64,000 nucleotides of DNA from JBDRRP01 sp964446485 (GTDB lineage Bacteria > Desulfobacterota > Desulfobacteria > Desulfobacterales > JBDRRP01), in assembly GCA_964446485.1 (NCBI GenBank), contig CAYUOU010000009.1:1-64000 (forward strand). Direction: 5' to 3'. Within the stretch, counting starts at the first letter, position 1; each line of letters opens with the position of its first letter. Of the stretch, positions 54,265 through 61,691 are shown one piece after another. The position numbers and the translations under genes were made by a program. Below the pieces are notes generated by a model. The model ran no database searches. It saw only the letters and a program-made list of their open reading frames with translations, and had not been told where the DNA came from.

Positions 54265-54642
54265 TCAGCCTGCGTCGGGCGACTTCTTTTTACCGACCGC
54301 CCGTTGCAGTTGACTCAAAAAAGACGCCCCACCGGCAGGATTGGGCCGTTGGTGAAGGGTATTTATGGCGGCCGGATCGTCGATGGTGGCCAGGAGGGAA
54401 ATACGATCCGCCGTGATGCCCAGGACCAGCACCGCGCCAGGCACTTCCACCAGGGAGATGGTTTTTTTTACTCCCAGGTAGGTGCTGCCGAGAACGGTCA
54501 CCAGCCGCTGCCCGCCCGGCGCGCCGTTAACGGGAGAAAACCGACGGACAGCGTAAAAGAGCAGCAAAATCACGCCCAAGACCGCCGCCAGTGCAGCGAC
54601 CATGGTCACCATGGCGGAGGTCATGTCGGCGGCCCCGTTCAT
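54265..54642 (-). CDS. fliO: Flagellar biosynthesis protein FliO
   Basis: 125 residues: one membrane helix (VTMVAALAAVLGVILLLFYAVRRF) and a cytoplasmic domain with QRLVTVLGSTYLGVKKTISLVEV and VLVLGITADRISLLATI. It assists assembly of FliP. Its ATG overlaps the fliN stop. Confidence 0.9.
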   Translation of the reverse strand: MNGAADMTSAMVTMVAALAAVLGVILLLFYAVRRFSPVNGAPGGQRLVTVLGSTYLGVKKTISLVEVPGAVLVLGITADRISLLATIDDPAAINTLHQRPNPAGGASFLSQLQRAVGKKKSPDAG

Positions 54643-55013
54643 TTGAGTTTCTTCACCCGTTCCAGGGGGCTGATGATCTCGGTGATCCGAACACCGTAAC
54701 TGTCGTTGATGGAGACGACCTCTCCCCTGGCGATGAGTTTTTGGTTGGCCAGGATCTCCAGCGTCTCGCCGGCGGCCTTGGTGAGTTCGATAACCGAGCC
54801 CTGCCCTAGTTTAAGCAGTTCGTTGATGATCATCCGGGTGCGCCCCAGTTCAACGGTCACCTCGAGCGGAATATCCAGGATGAACTCCATATCGTCTTCG
54901 ATGGGGTTGCCGCGGTCGGCGTCGCCTTTTTGTGAGGACGCCGTACCGGCGTTCTTGAGGGGGCCCTCCTTCGGGTCGGTCGTGGCGTCGGTCGTGGCCT
55001 CAGGAGCTGTCAT
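54639..55013 (-). CDS. fliN: Flagellar motor switch protein FliN
   Basis: 124 residues: a low-complexity acidic N-terminus (to about 40) and the SpoA domain (FILDIPLEVTVELGRTRMIINELLKLGQGSVIEL in two parts; DSYGVRITEIISPLERVKKL). It forms the bottom of the C-ring with FliM. Confidence 0.95.
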   Translation of the reverse strand: MTAPEATTDATTDPKEGPLKNAGTASSQKGDADRGNPIEDDMEFILDIPLEVTVELGRTRMIINELLKLGQGSVIELTKAAGETLEILANQKLIARGEVVSINDSYGVRITEIISPLERVKKLK

Positions 55014-55042
55014 GGGTTTTATCCTTGAAGATGCGTTGTGTT

Positions 55043-56011
55043 TTATTTAATCAACTCGGTCAATTGCACGGCACGGTTTCCTTTGATAATGCCGGGGAAG
55101 CCCAAATACTTGGGTACGCGCTCCACTTCGACGCAGATGGCGTCGTCGGGTCCCGTGTCCAGTCGGATGACATCATCGATTTTGAGGTTCAGCAGGTCGC
55201 GCACCGTCTGGTGGGTGCTGCCCAAGATGGAAACGAGTCCGACCTTGGTCTCCTTGACCAGCCCCTGAAGCTGGAAGCTGAAGGCATCCTCCATGTCCTT
55301 TTCCCGCAAATACCGGGAAGACAGCTTTTCCTTGATGGGCTCCAGCATCCGATAGGAAACGCACAGGTGCAGGTTGCCGGTGAATTCCGGACCGGTGACG
55401 GATAAGATGATAACGATGAGCAATTCATCGGGTGTGCACAAGTGGACGTACTCCGGCTTGGTCTCCGCCTTCTTGATGACCACCCGCACCGGGTAGACAA
55501 TTTCCCAGGCCTTCTCCAGATTGCGAAGCACTTCCCCGCCAAACTTGCGCATCATCCGCTGCTCGATGGCGGTAAATTCCCTGACGTCCTCGTAGGGTTT
55601 TCCGCTGCCGCCGAACATGCAATCGATAAGGGAAAAAACAAGGCTTGGCTCTATGGACAGCAGCGACGAACCGATCAGCGGCTCCATGTTGAAGATGGTA
55701 AAATTGGTGGGGTTGGAAAAGGCCTGGATAAAGTCGCCGTATTTGACCATTTCCGTCGAGACCAGCTCGACATCGATGTTCTTGTGAAGGAGCGCCCCCA
55801 ATGCATGGTCCAGCAGGCTGGAAAATTTATCGTAGACTTCTTCCAGGGCGTAGAACTGGTGGCGAAGCATGACCGACTGTGCCGTCAGGTCGAAGCGCTT
55901 GATCTCCGGCGGCATCTCCGCTCTGGATTCCGGTTCGAAATCGATCTCACCTTTGTCCATGGCGGACAAAAGCGCGTCTATTTCTTCCTGGGACAGAACG
56001 TTTTCAGCCAT
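55043..56011 (-). CDS. fliM: Flagellar motor switch protein FliM
   Basis: 322 residues: the N-terminal CheY-binding peptide LSQEEIDALLSAM (6-18), the middle CheC-like domain (FNMEPLIGSSLLSIEP, LVFSLIDCMFGG) and the C-terminal SpoA domain (VRDLLNLKIDDVIRLD). It receives CheY-P and sets rotation direction. Confidence 0.96.
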   Translation of the reverse strand: MAENVLSQEEIDALLSAMDKGEIDFEPESRAEMPPEIKRFDLTAQSVMLRHQFYALEEVYDKFSSLLDHALGALLHKNIDVELVSTEMVKYGDFIQAFSNPTNFTIFNMEPLIGSSLLSIEPSLVFSLIDCMFGGSGKPYEDVREFTAIEQRMMRKFGGEVLRNLEKAWEIVYPVRVVIKKAETKPEYVHLCTPDELLIVIILSVTGPEFTGNLHLCVSYRMLEPIKEKLSSRYLREKDMEDAFSFQLQGLVKETKVGLVSILGSTHQTVRDLLNLKIDDVIRLDTGPDDAICVEVERVPKYLGFPGIIKGNRAVQLTELIK

Positions 56012-56061
56012 GGCAAACTTCCATCAGCAGTTTCGAAGTCTTTTGCACGTGACGGTAATCG

Positions 56062-56529
56062 CTATTGAATTACAAATTCTGTGTAGTAGATGTTTTTGAC
56101 TTCGCCCTTGGTCAGCAGATCATTCACGGCGGTAATGATTTCTTCCCTCAATGCTTCCTTGCCGTCGCTGCTGTTGATATCCTCGAAGCGCTTGTTGGGC
56201 AGGATCATCAGCATGGCGTTGCGGACCTGGGGTAGGCGGGTCGTAATTTCCTGGCGAAGCGGCTCTTCGCTCAATTCCAGTTCCACAGACATGCGAAGAA
56301 ACCGGTTTCCCCCCGAATCGGCCAGGTTCACGACGAAGGGATTCAGAGCCATGGTGGGGCCCAGCTGTGCGGTGGCATCTACTTCTTCAACGTCTTCCGC
56401 TTCAACGTTTTCCTGAGGCGCAGCGCTGAGCTGAGTGATCTTCGACCACATGACGAAAAATCCCGCACCAAGACCGACCACCATAAAGAACGCCACGATG
56501 CCGAGAATGACGATGAGTTTTTTTGACAT
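56062..56529 (-). CDS. fliL: Flagellar basal-body-associated protein FliL
   Basis: 155 residues: one N-terminal membrane helix (LIVILGIVAFFMVVGLGAGFFVMW) and a periplasmic domain (LNPFVVNLADSGGNRFLRMSVELEL, RNAMLMILPNKRFEDINS, IYYTEFVIQ). It supports stator function. It is the first gene of the fliL-fliA block. Confidence 0.92.
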   Translation of the reverse strand: MSKKLIVILGIVAFFMVVGLGAGFFVMWSKITQLSAAPQENVEAEDVEEVDATAQLGPTMALNPFVVNLADSGGNRFLRMSVELELSEEPLRQEITTRLPQVRNAMLMILPNKRFEDINSSDGKEALREEIITAVNDLLTKGEVKNIYYTEFVIQ

Positions 56530-56635
56530 GGTTTCCCTCCAATACCTGCCGATTGCTGACCGCGCTCACGGTCACCTCCCGGCGCCTTCTTCCGTTGCCG
56601 GCGATGCACGCAGGTGCAAACACGGCCCGTTTTAA

Positions 56636-56651
56636 AGCAAGTTTAATGCCA
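56636..56651 (-). promoter_or_regulatory. Sigma-54 promoter upstream of fliL
   Basis: Minus-strand TGGCATTAAACTTGCT matches TGGCAY-N5-TTGCW with GG/GC at exact spacing. It lies 107 bp before the fliL start and would drive the 12 to 13 genes down to fliA. Confidence 0.85.
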
Positions 56652-56880
56652 TCAAGGTTCCCCCGCGGCGCCTCGCTGTCGAGATGCCTCAGCCGGCCGG
56701 TTTTTTCGGGCCCGCGCCCCACTGTTGGCGGCCAATGCGACGGGATGGCGCCGTCCTTCGGCAAGCCGGCATCATTTTTCGGGCATCCGCGCCCATGCGC
56801 CGGCGCCGGCAGCGTTCTCCACCGCCGCCATCGGGGGAGGGGCGCCCGAAGAGCACCCCATGGGCCGATCCCCCCTGGAA

Positions 56881-56896
56881 CGTCAACCGGTTGACG
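56881..56896. promoter_or_regulatory. Perfect palindrome with FleQ-like half-sites
   Basis: CGTCAACCGGTTGACG is a 16-bp perfect palindrome. It fits GTCAA-N4-TTGAC, the pattern of FleQ-class flagellar activators, although the central four bases are not the AT-rich ones usual for FleQ. It lies about 235 bp upstream of the fliL sigma-54 site, an acceptable enhancer distance. Confidence 0.45.
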
Positions 56897-57085
56897 TTCG
56901 CCATGCCCGCCAGTGTCAATCGCCTTGCCGCCAGGGACGGCATCGCTTGGGCGAAACCGCTGCTTCGTGAATCCCTGAGTCAGACATCCATAAACACCCA
57001 TAGCACGAGAGGGCCGGCCGGCATAAGATTGTCCATACTTATCGATGGGTTGTCACCCTCACCCCAGTCCTCTCCCATCAAGGGA

Positions 57086-57112
57086 GATGAAACGGTAAAA
57101 AGTAGCAAAAAG
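57086..57112 (+). repeat. 27-nt copy of the end of the larE-linked repeat
   Basis: GATGAAACGGTAAAAAGTAG and the next seven bases are identical, in reverse orientation, to 14409-14435. Only this end is recognisable here, so it is a fragment or a hybrid with another repeat. Confidence 0.8.
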
Positions 57113-57173
57113 GGAGGCGGCGCCGTTGCCGGCGCCGCCTCGGGGGGAGAAACGATTGGGGGTTGGGGAGAAC

Positions 57174-57210
57174 CGCTGTGAAGCGGCGGCGCACCCGCCG
57201 CTTCACAGCG
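57174..57210 (-). terminator. Strong hairpin after flgE
   Basis: CGCTGTGAAGCGGCGG (57174-57189) pairs perfectly over 16 bp with CCGCCGCTTCACAGCG (57195-57210), loop CGCAC, 20 bp after the flgE stop. There is no T-run, so termination is likely but not classic. Confidence 0.6.
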
Positions 57211-57230
57211 AGGATGAACCCGTGTTGAGA

Positions 57231-58067
57231 CTATCGTTTCGCATTGATCAGCGCAGTAAGAATCTCGTCGCTGGTGGTGATCACTTTGGCATTGGCCTGA
57301 AACGCTTTCTGGGTGACGATGAGTTTGGTGAACTCGGTTGCCAAATCGACGTTGGATTTCTCGATGTTGCCGGTGTTGATTTTACCCATACCGGCGACGC
57401 CGGACACGCCACCGGTGGCAACCAGGGGTTGACCCGAGCCGATGGACTGGGAATAGAGGTTGCCCCCTTTCTTGTTCAGGCCCTGGAGATTGGGAAAATC
57501 GAAAAGCGCCACCTGCCAGAGGTTGTCCCGATTGCCCGTGGCGGTGTTGATGCCGGTAACGATGCCGTCGGCATCCATGTTGTAGCTGCGGTGTGTAGCG
57601 GCTGCCGTCAAGTCGATCTGAATGTTCACCGGGGATGCGGCCGGGGGCGTAGCCACCGGACCCGTCGAAATATCGTACCCCTGGACCAAGAGGCCCGCCG
57701 GATTGCTCAGGTATCCGCCGGCGTCAAAACTGAAATTGCCCGCACGGGTGTAGAAAAGGTCCGTTCCCGTGGCGCCGCCCTCGCGCACCTGAAAAAACCC
57801 TCGGCCGGAAATGGCCAGGTCGGTTGGGTTTCCCGTGGGTTCCAAAGTGCCCTGATTCCATTGTTCGGAAATGCCGGCAACACTGACGCCGGCCCCGGGA
57901 TTGCTGGCGCTGCCGCCGCCGAGAGATTCGTTCATGATGTTGGCGAACAGGGTGCTGGATCCCTTGAATCCGGGGGTGCTCACATTGGCGATATTGTCGC
58001 CGACTACGGTCATGGCGTCACGGTTGGCACCCAGTCCTGAGATGGCGGTGTAGAGAGATCCGATCAT
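57231..58067 (-). CDS. flgE: Flagellar hook protein FlgE, short form
   Basis: 278 residues of the hook/rod family: YTAISGLGANRDAMTVVGDNIANVSTPGFKGS at the N-terminus (two parts), GFFQVREGG, YTRAGNFSFDAGGYL, and FTKLIVTQKAFQANAKVITTSDEILTALIN at the C-terminus. Position after flgD and the C-terminus favour FlgE, but most FlgE proteins exceed 400 residues; here the central exposed domains are largely missing. It could instead be a rod-like protein with the main hook protein elsewhere. Confidence 0.8.
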   Translation of the reverse strand: MIGSLYTAISGLGANRDAMTVVGDNIANVSTPGFKGSSTLFANIMNESLGGGSASNPGAGVSVAGISEQWNQGTLEPTGNPTDLAISGRGFFQVREGGATGTDLFYTRAGNFSFDAGGYLSNPAGLLVQGYDISTGPVATPPAASPVNIQIDLTAAATHRSYNMDADGIVTGINTATGNRDNLWQVALFDFPNLQGLNKKGGNLYSQSIGSGQPLVATGGVSGVAGMGKINTGNIEKSNVDLATEFTKLIVTQKAFQANAKVITTSDEILTALINAKR

Positions 58068-58096
58068 TGTATTTCTCCTTGGTTGCGTTCGACGGG

Positions 58097-58759
58097 TTAC
58101 GGTTTAACTTCGATGACATGGGTTAAAGGGATTTCCTGTCCGGGGACTTGAAGAAACGCCTTCTGTTCCCGAAACGACACGGCACTGACCTGGCCGGCCG
58201 TAAAAGTCATTGGCGTCAAGGGGTTGCCGAGGCTGTCAACGGCCAGCACCTCGGCGCGGTATACGCCGTTTTCCACCGGCAGATCCATGGCATCGCGCCC
58301 GTTCCAGGGGATGAGATGGTCGCCCTCGGAAACAGTTGCCATCTCGATGGTGGCCACATATTCCCCGGTGGTGTCGTAAATTTTCACCCAGGCGGTCTGC
58401 GCCGGCGTGTCCAGTCTGAACCGGATATCCGAGACCCTGCCGTCGGCGTAGGAAAACGCATTTCCTTCGTGAAGGACGGTTTTCCCGATCAGTGAAACGG
58501 CCTGGCTGTGTTGCAACGCGGACTGCGCCGCATTCAATTCCGAAAGCCCGCCATTGATGTTCTGCAGATACTCCAGCGAGCTGAACTGGGCCAGTTGCGC
58601 CGTGAACTCGGTGCCGTCCATGGGATTGAGCGGGTCCTGGTTTTCCAGCTGAGCAACGAGCAGTTTTAGAAAGTCGTCCTTGGCAACCACGGTGGGAATG
58701 GCGCCGCTGGCCTGGAGCGGTGTCGTGCTGGCTGTCGTTGCTGAGGGGATCATACTCAT
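58097..58759 (-). CDS. flgD: Flagellar hook assembly (cap) protein FlgD
   Basis: 220 residues: the N-terminal FlgD motif DDFLKLLVAQLENQDPLNPMDGTEFTAQLAQFSSLEYL (in two parts) and the C-terminal FLIG-like/Ig domain (IRFRLDTPAQTAWVKIYDTTGEYV, HLIPWNGRDAMDLPVENGVYRAEV). It caps the growing hook and precedes flgE. Confidence 0.94.
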   Translation of the reverse strand: MSMIPSATTASTTPLQASGAIPTVVAKDDFLKLLVAQLENQDPLNPMDGTEFTAQLAQFSSLEYLQNINGGLSELNAAQSALQHSQAVSLIGKTVLHEGNAFSYADGRVSDIRFRLDTPAQTAWVKIYDTTGEYVATIEMATVSEGDHLIPWNGRDAMDLPVENGVYRAEVLAVDSLGNPLTPMTFTAGQVSAVSFREQKAFLQVPGQEIPLTHVIEVKP

Positions 58760-58782
58760 GGCGAATTCCTTGTTACCGTGAT

Positions 58783-60966
58783 TTATGCAAACACCCCAAC
58801 GAGGGTGCTGCCGTGGTCGGCGTCCGATACCGTCTCCGCCGTGTCCTCGACAAACGGTTTCTCGTCTGATTGCCGTGCGGCCTGGTGCCGGTGTGAAAGG
58901 TGACTTCCCGTCTCTTTGTCGGCCTGATTTCCTGACTGCCCCGATGTCGTACTACCGGAAAAAAGATCCAGGTCCAGACGGTCGATGGTGAGGCCTTGCT
59001 GGCCGAGTTCGGCCCGGAGCAGCCCCATGTTCCCCTCGAGCAGGTCTCTTGTGGCAGGATTCTCCACGAGCATCCGAATCATCACCTGCTGGCCTTCGGT
59101 GGCCACCTTCAGCTGGATATGTCCGAGGGATGCCGGATTCATCTGAATCTTGATGCTGTCCTGCCCGTTTTTCACCATGGAGACCGCTTTTTCGGTGATC
59201 CGCTGCATGATGCCGGCGGGCAGCGTTCTCGGTGCTGTTGCGGCGGGTGCTGCGGGCTGAGGCGCTGCCCCGTCACTGCGAGGTATGCCGGAGAGCCCTG
59301 AGCCGCGATCGATGACGGCGTCGCCACTTCGATGAAATGCGCTGGGACCGCCGCTGTCACGGTCGGCGGCCTGGGCGGTGGCGGGTTGCGGCTGACCGCC
59401 GTTGGCGGCCGGATGGCGTGTCCGCCCCTTGTCAACGGTAAAACGCTTGCCGGTGCCGACGTTTTTTTCTTCCCCGGTAAGGCGCGGCGGCGTCGGGCCA
59501 TCGGGTGTCGGTGTCGCTTTCCCGAAGGTGTTGTCGACGGCGCGAAGCGACCTCGAATTCGGCCTCCCGGCGACCGTGACCGGTGTCGCAACGGCACCGG
59601 CCCGGGCCGTCGTGGCCCTTCTGTCGGCTGGCTTATGACGCGCGCGCCGGCCGAGCATCGAAGGAGATTGCTGCTCGGCCCCCTGCGGCGAAGTGGGCAA
59701 TGGAAGTCCCTTTCCCAAGGCCGGACCTGACGCGACAGCCGCGGCCGCGGGCGCCGCCCCCGTCCGGGGCGTGTTCAGTTCCGTCGTGGTTCTGCGGGTA
59801 CCGCGCATGGGAGGATCGTCACCGTGCTTTTCAACAAGGGGCAGCGATGATCCTGCGGCACGCTTGGCCGGCCCCGGCCACTGATGCCGCGCGTCAATCT
59901 CAGGACGCACCGCTTTGCGTCCGGTGGGGGAGGCCGTCCTGCCGGCAGGGGCTTCAGCGGTCACATACGGTCTGTGGGGCTTCTCGTGACCGGCGGTAGC
60001 CGTACCGTTGATGGTGCGCCCCATCGGTGGGTCGTCGAAGCCGGATCTCTGCGCCTCGGTCACCGGACGGCCGTCGTTGCCGGGGCGGCTGCGTATATTG
60101 AGATGGCCCGCAGCGGCACCCGCTGAAAGGGCTTCTGGTGAAAGACGGCGGGCGCTGGGTTCGTTCCGGGCGCTCGAGCGCCCATGACGGGCATTGTCGG
60201 CTGCTTCTTTGGCAAATTGGCCGCCATCGGCAGTGATCTCACCCCGAACCGCCGTCTGCTGGCGGGTCGGTCCCGCCGGGGCTTTTCGCGCACGGCCAGA
60301 CGACAGAAAGTGACGGTGACGGTCCGAGCCGCGACGGCTGCCGTTGGGGACGGCATGAGCCAAAGCGGTGCGGGCGGGGCCTGGGTCGACACCCAATCGG
60401 GCAGTGGATGCCGTCGTGCCGATTTCTGGCCGGGCGTCGTTCGCGGCTGCGGGGCCATTGGGGGCCGAGTGTACCGGCGCCGCGACGGTAGGCGTCACCG
60501 GATTGGCAAGATCGGCCTTGCTGTCATGCCTGCGACCGAAGGGTTGACGGCCGATGCCGCGATGCGGCCGTTCATGACCCATGGGCAGCGCCTGGCCCCG
60601 GCGTGTTTCTTCTTGACCGCCCAACCCGGCACGAGCCGCCCACGGAGACTTCTTGGACACGATAGGCAATGATTTTCCGGATGCCGGTTCTGCAGTCTGC
60701 GATGCCGTCCGCTCCGCCGGGAGGCTGTCAACGATCGGTTGCCGGGCGTCGCCTTCCACTTCACTCGCGACGGAATGTTTCGACGCCGTTTCCACATCGC
60801 CGACGCCCTCGGCGTCCTTCAGCGCATCGGTGAAAGACTTTCCTGGTGCCGGCGAGTCATTGTGGCGGGCCTCGAGACGATCTACACCGACAGCAATCTT
60901 ACTGCCGCCTTTGTGTTTGTCACCGGTGTTTCGATGCACGTCTATGTTGAAAAAATCTGGCTGCAT
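58783..60966 (-). CDS. fliK: Flagellar hook-length control protein FliK, long disordered form
   Basis: 727 residues. The first 590 or so are low-complexity, rich in Arg, Pro, Ala, Gly, Thr and His, and look unstructured. The C-terminal Flg_hook domain is clear: VSMVKNGQDSIKIQMNPASLGHIQL, MIRMLVENPATRDLLEGNMGLLRAEL, QQGLTIDRLDLD. FliK measures hook length and flips FlhB specificity. It starts at ATG 60966 with GAAGG upstream, 50 bp after a sigma-54 site, and is the first gene of the fliK-flgD-flgE block. Confidence 0.85.
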   Translation of the reverse strand: MQPDFFNIDVHRNTGDKHKGGSKIAVGVDRLEARHNDSPAPGKSFTDALKDAEGVGDVETASKHSVASEVEGDARQPIVDSLPAERTASQTAEPASGKSLPIVSKKSPWAARAGLGGQEETRRGQALPMGHERPHRGIGRQPFGRRHDSKADLANPVTPTVAAPVHSAPNGPAAANDARPEIGTTASTARLGVDPGPARTALAHAVPNGSRRGSDRHRHFLSSGRARKAPAGPTRQQTAVRGEITADGGQFAKEAADNARHGRSSARNEPSARRLSPEALSAGAAAGHLNIRSRPGNDGRPVTEAQRSGFDDPPMGRTINGTATAGHEKPHRPYVTAEAPAGRTASPTGRKAVRPEIDARHQWPGPAKRAAGSSLPLVEKHGDDPPMRGTRRTTTELNTPRTGAAPAAAAVASGPALGKGLPLPTSPQGAEQQSPSMLGRRARHKPADRRATTARAGAVATPVTVAGRPNSRSLRAVDNTFGKATPTPDGPTPPRLTGEEKNVGTGKRFTVDKGRTRHPAANGGQPQPATAQAADRDSGGPSAFHRSGDAVIDRGSGLSGIPRSDGAAPQPAAPAATAPRTLPAGIMQRITEKAVSMVKNGQDSIKIQMNPASLGHIQLKVATEGQQVMIRMLVENPATRDLLEGNMGLLRAELGQQGLTIDRLDLDLFSGSTTSGQSGNQADKETGSHLSHRHQAARQSDEKPFVEDTAETVSDADHGSTLVGVFA

Positions 60967-61016
60967 GAATGTCGGCCTTCATCGGGTTAATACGATCAGT
61001 TGCTGGCCAACCTGAG

Positions 61017-61032
61017 TGCAGACCCTATGCCA
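61017..61032 (-). promoter_or_regulatory. Sigma-54 promoter upstream of fliK
   Basis: Minus-strand TGGCATAGGGTCTGCA has the -24 GG and -12 GC at canonical distance (one deviation, CTGC for TTGC). It lies 50 bp before the fliK start. The rest of 60967-61232 holds a very AT-rich stretch at 61081-61118 and no gene. Confidence 0.75.
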
Positions 61033-61232
61033 GCGCCAAACGGGGCTTCGACATCGCTGTGAGAAGCGCCAAAGGATTTTGATAAATTATTGTTATTATT
61101 ATAATTTAAAGAATTTTACACCGATGCGCGCAGGTGCATGGTGATCGGATCATTCGGTGTCTGTGGGAAAAAACTGCCGCCGTTGAGGGAAAGATGTACC
61201 CGGTGAAAAATTCTGGAGGCGTGAGCCCGTCG

Positions 61233-61688
61233 TCAGTTGTCGGACGCCTCGCGGTGGGCACGGTTGTAGCGGCCGATGGCGATTTCGTTGATGAGGCGCA
61301 TTTCCTTCTCGTTGACATCATCCTGATACGCCTGCTGGGCTTTTTCCTTAAGCGTCTCGAGGACCTTGCGCTGCTTGACCGCCTCGATGAGATCGGAGCG
61401 CTTTTCTTCGAGGCGCTGCGCGGCGCGCCTCAGCGTTTCCTCCTGCCGTGAAACCGCCGAGGCCAGGTGTTCCATGTGTCTGACCACCATGAGAAGATTG
61501 CCGGCGGTGTCACCGGTTCGCTGCATGCTGTCCAGCTGCTGTCGGTGGATCACCAGGCTGCGACACAGATCCTCGGCGCGTTGCCGTTCAGTGTTCAATC
61601 GCTGCTGAATCGCGGCCATCTCCTTTTGAAGTTCTTCTTCCACATGCCGACGGTGGTTCAAGAGGGGCTGCAGGGGGAAGTGAAACAT
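61233..61688 (-). CDS. fliJ: Flagellar export protein FliJ
   Basis: 151 residues of long coiled-coil helix: FPLQPLLNHRRHVEEELQKEMAAIQQ at the N-terminus and EKRSDLIEAVKQRKVLETLKEKAQQAY further on. It is the general export chaperone/stalk that links the FliI ATPase to FlhA. It follows fliI by 3 bp. Confidence 0.9.
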   Translation of the reverse strand: MFHFPLQPLLNHRRHVEEELQKEMAAIQQRLNTERQRAEDLCRSLVIHRQQLDSMQRTGDTAGNLLMVVRHMEHLASAVSRQEETLRRAAQRLEEKRSDLIEAVKQRKVLETLKEKAQQAYQDDVNEKEMRLINEIAIGRYNRAHREASDN

Positions 61689-61691
61689 GGG

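Larger units (their letters stand above)
56530..57230. other. 700-bp intergenic region upstream of fliL
   Basis: No convincing gene. Going away from fliL it holds a sigma-54 promoter (56636-56651), a 16-bp perfect palindrome (56881-56896), a half copy of the inverted-repeat element (57086-57112), a hairpin GGCGGCGCCG/CCGGCGCCGCC at about 57117-57139, and a 16-bp-stem hairpin after flgE (57174-57210). CTCACCCCAGTCCTCTCCC near 57060-57078 and an imperfect complement near 57145-57170 look like another common intergenic repeat. The frames that cross it have shadow-like Arg/Pro-rich content. Confidence 0.6.

Noticed and set aside
56402..57001. 199-codon frame upstream of and overlapping fliL
   Set aside because: Arg/Gly/Pro-rich, crosses the sigma-54 site and overlaps fliL in another frame; no recognisable family.
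61081..61118. Very AT-rich stretch as a possible origin or sigma-70 promoter
   Set aside because: No DnaA-box cluster and no spaced -35/-10 pair toward fliK; the sigma-54 site nearby explains transcription better.
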